Below the pieces are notes generated by a model. That model was not told the DNA's origin, searched no databases, and saw only the letters and a program-made list of their open reading frames with translations. Of a stretch of 64,000 nucleotides of DNA, positions 61,201-64,000 are shown one piece after another (the first letter of the stretch is position 1; each line of letters begins with the position of its first letter). Position numbers and translations under genes: made by a program. Source of the DNA: Eucalyptus grandis (taxonomy: Eukaryota > Streptophyta > Magnoliopsida > Myrtales > Myrtaceae). The stretch lies in NCBI RefSeq assembly GCF_016545825.1, contig NC_052612.1, positions 52,125,738 to 52,189,737 on the forward strand. Reading direction: 5' to 3'.

Positions 61201-61896
61201 TTATTTACTTTAACCTGCATCTGTACATTATTTAAGCAAATGGTTCTACATGCTTTACTTTTTTTTTCTTTTGTTTATTGGAACACAAAAAACGTAGGGG
61301 GAGAACAACCCACTCAACTGAAAGATTCTCATTATGGTTATACATGCTTTGTTTCTTCTCTTTTGCTTTTTTTTAAAATCCATGTGAACATTTATTTTTA
61401 AAATCCATATGGATATTTTTTAGAGTAGATGAGCATTTCTTGACAACAAGGAAATAAAGATATAAATCAAGTTTGCCTGGATTTAAAAGTAAATTCATAT
61501 TTGATGGATTTATAGGTCGGTAAATAATGCATGCCTAAGTGGTGAAGTCTTAGAAAATATTTTCTTACCGAACACCGAAAATATTTTCCGAAATATTTTC
61601 AGGTTAGCCGAATATTGGAAAATATTGTCATTTTCCTAGAAAATAACTTATGAAAAAATATTTTTTGAAATAGCCAATTTTTCACGAAACGAATGGACCT
61701 AGGATTATGAGAAAACCTCACAAACTCAAACGACTGGATGGCAAACAGAGAATTTCGATAGTCAACGCAAATGCTCATTTTCTATCCTACGAAGCACAGG
61801 AGAGAGAGAAGGCCAATTTTCAAGAATTTGAGAGAACTTCACGAACTCAAACGACTGGATGGCAAACAGAGAATTTCAATAGTCAACACGAATACC

Positions 61897-61950
<54 letters not shown>

Positions 61951-62266
61951 CGAGAGAGACCTCGGGTCCACCGAACTCATGAACTCTGATAGCTTTCACC
62001 ATTTCGGAGGACGCTGAAGCGGTGGCAACCGCTCTCACCGACGATCTGCTTTGAGCCGACGGAGAGGTGGAGAGCGATGGAAAGCGGATGGCTCTGCTCC
62101 TGCCGACGTTGCTGATCGTATCGTGTCGCGGTCGTGGAAGAAGAAGGAGAGTGGATTGAAGAAGATGGCGTGGAAGCAGATGAGATGGAGGCGACACTGA
62201 AAGCGAAGGGAGATGATTCAGGAAGCGTCCTATTCGCAAGCCGGGGAAGCCACTGGACATGCCCAT
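58278..62266 (-). CDS. Zeta-crystallin-like NADPH:quinone oxidoreductase, copy B (with transit peptide), 5 exons
   Basis: Coding exons are 62266-61961, 60537-60396, 59719-59493, 59266-59009 and 58583-58278. Introns are GT-AG with the same phases as copy A, giving 412 residues. Residues 1 to about 88 are Ser/Arg/Leu-rich with almost no acidic residues ([39 protein letters not shown]), a plastid or mitochondrial presequence. [14 protein letters not shown] (89 onward) starts the catalytic part. The MDR fold is complete: [52 protein letters not shown] and [10 protein letters not shown]. This overall length fits Arabidopsis At5g61510 (about 400 residues, from memory). It probably makes an organellar NADPH-dependent quinone or enone reductase. 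Intron 1 is long (1423 bp) because of the element at 60811-61699. An alternative start is the ATG two codons later. Confidence 0.92.
60811..61699. mobile_element. MITE in intron 1 of quinone oxidoreductase copy B
   Basis: The ends GGCTCCGTTCGTTTCATGGAAAA and (reverse complement of the right end) GGTCCATTCGTTTCGTGAAAAA form an inverted repeat. Copy A intron 1 lacks this segment ('CCAATTTTAAGACTTTGAGAG' continues directly). Flanking triplets are TAC and TAG. The interior is AT-rich with a short TTGGCCAGTCGTCGG core near 61119. No transposase was found. Confidence 0.7.
61899..61947. repeat. GA microsatellite at the 5' end of copy B intron 1
   Basis: About 49 bp of GA repeats lie 14 bp beyond the exon 1 donor (61960). 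Copy A has a shorter equivalent at about 51476-51500. On the sense strand it is a CT tract. It probably varies between individuals. Confidence 0.8.
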
Positions 62267-64000
62267 TGACTGGTGACGCCTCCGTCCCGCTTAAGTGCAA
62301 ACGCCTTGCAAACGCCTTGCAAACAAACCTTGGCAGGTTGTATTTACGGGTGTCTACATAAAAAAGTTTAATCAAGGAATAATGATTTGTCCATGAATTT
62401 TATTTCAATATGAAATTTGGTCCAAGAACTTTTTATTTATTCAATATTTTCCCTAAAATTTTGGTGAATACTCAATTTGGTCCCTTAATTTTTATATGGA
62501 CTAAATATGTATAAAAAGTTCATGAATTATATTGAATAAATTAAAAGTTCAATGACTAAATTGTACATGGAGCTAAAACTCAACGAAAATTTGCGACATT
62601 TTTCCAAAAATCAATAAATGAGTCTAATCAAATTGGTAAGTTCCTTTTATGTTACATTTTTTTGGTTGATAAGAAGGTCCGTTTATTTCTTGTAATATTA
62701 AAGATTTGAAAAATATTTATCTTGAAACAAGCGTTTGTAACTCCTTTTCATCCTTAATTAAAAACAAGATAAAGTTATTTTTCATTGATTAACTTGTCTA
62801 AGCAATGCTAGTGTATTTTTTTCTTTTTTTTGAAAAGGTGTCTCAAACCATTGGTTTTATGTGGAATGCATCATTAAAATGTTTGAATTTGTCGACAAAT
62901 AGAATTTGTAATTGAGCTGAGCAATGTAAGTCTTATAAAATATTGCTCTATACTATCGGATGATAAAATTTTAACAGAATTGCTATACTTTGGGATTTGA
63001 GTTTAGCTAAATTGGAAATTTGTAACTTATGGATAATAAATTTTGATTTAAGTTTGACCATGCTCCTCCGAATATAATGGTCATGGAGAAATAGATGTGC
63101 CCTTTTGTTAGTTTTCATAACACAGAGAAGCTACATTGTTTTAAGTGCGTGCTACATATCTCGTTTGTATCTCAATTTGATAGTAATGATTTGAAATGAA
63201 ACCTACCGATGACAAGTTGAAGAATTGGCTCGGTTCGAGCTAGGATTAAAGTCTTTTTCCAAACCGATCAATTCGATTTTTGTTGAACTTATCGCCAAAC
63301 TGAATAATGAACAAATGAACGTGGATTGTGAATGAAGAGATGACCATTGGTCGGGCTTGAGTCGGGTAGGGCCTAATATGTTATCTAAGAAAAATTGTAC
63401 AGCCTAGTATGTTATGTAAGAAAATTGTACAACATTTTGTGGCACGGTCAAGGTTAGCTTCACTACTAAACCCTTGAGCAAGCCTGTCCAAATTGCTATT
63501 GGACACGTTGGGCTCGACACAAGCATAAAAAAGCCTACTGAGCATCTCAACTCGGGATCATGTCTATATGGATGGTTAGTGAAAGTGGGGTAGATTTGCA
63601 CCAACAAAAGAAAAATAATTACTTATACTGGCATGGAACACATAAAATATTTCTACTTATGACTTTGCTTCATAATTTGAAGGTTAAAAAAGAAATGTTC
63701 TCGATTGCAAAGGATTTATTGGGAAATCATAAATGATTTTATACATCAATTTTAGTGTATTGAATAGATTTCAAATGTTTTATGCTCAGAGTATTGAACC
63801 TCAAAATATGTATAAAAAACCGTAAAACAAAAACCACTATAAACAGGATCGAATGAATGGACATTTAAAGTAATACCGATGGTTGCATAACTATATCTAA
63901 TTAACTTAGGCATATTTAAATGGGTTAAGTTTTTCTTCGACCCTATGGTGAACTATACCGATTTATGGATTACAACATGTAGACACCACCCTCATGAGAA
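62267..64000. repeat. Duplication block B, upstream part, running off the window
   Basis: Parallel to 52546-54010 and 36336-37740. It reaches the last base of the window, so the right border of the duplication is not seen. Within 62340-62660 there is a stretch not found in the other copies ('GTCCAAGAACTTTTTATTTA', CTCAATTTGGTCCCTTAATT), perhaps another small insertion. No gene was recognised. Confidence 0.75.

Overview
The window is nuclear DNA from a flowering plant, almost certainly a woody eudicot. The genes have GT-AG introns and the intergenic DNA is AT-rich and full of small transposons. The repeat style made me think of Myrtaceae (a eucalypt relative), but that is a guess from memory. 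All coordinates come from reading reading frames and splice sites by eye; nothing was aligned by software.

Layout. 0.6-3.8 kb (-): a two-exon TDR/PXY receptor kinase. 4-10.5 kb: no gene seen. 10.6-12.5 kb (-): a complete four-exon gene for ribosomal protein eL15, with a telo-box upstream. 13-17.1 kb: a small hAT-type element and a 2-kb higher-order tandem repeat. 17.5-20.7 kb (+): a four-exon gene for an unrecognised protein ending in a membrane anchor. 21-25 kb: GC-cored DNA transposons, including one hAT element with an exact 8-bp target duplication. 26.1-28.4 kb (-): a broken copy of splicing factor SF1/BBP. 29.8-33.7 kb (-): a seven-exon DYAD/SWITCH1 (AMEIOTIC1) meiosis gene whose exon phases all join. 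35-64 kb: a locally duplicated region. It holds two zeta-crystallin-like quinone oxidoreductase genes (48.6-51.6 and 58.3-62.3 kb, both -), the 5' stub of a third copy (36.3 kb), an unfamiliar 90-residue gene with a duplicated leader exon (38.5 and 35 kb), and an orphan first exon of a hexose transporter (54.8 kb).

The most informative part is the duplicated quinone oxidoreductase region, because each copy acts as an empty-site control for the other. It shows a 3.7-kb LTR-type insertion, a short SINE and a PIF/Harbinger-like element that are present in copy A and absent from copy B, and one element present only in intron 1 of copy B. The Harbinger-like element, with a 1-bp deletion, removes the start of the transit peptide from copy A, so the two paralogues probably differ in cell location.

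The genes do not form one pathway; this is an ordinary plant neighbourhood. I found no CRISPR array, rRNA, convincing tRNA, or undescribed multi-gene system.
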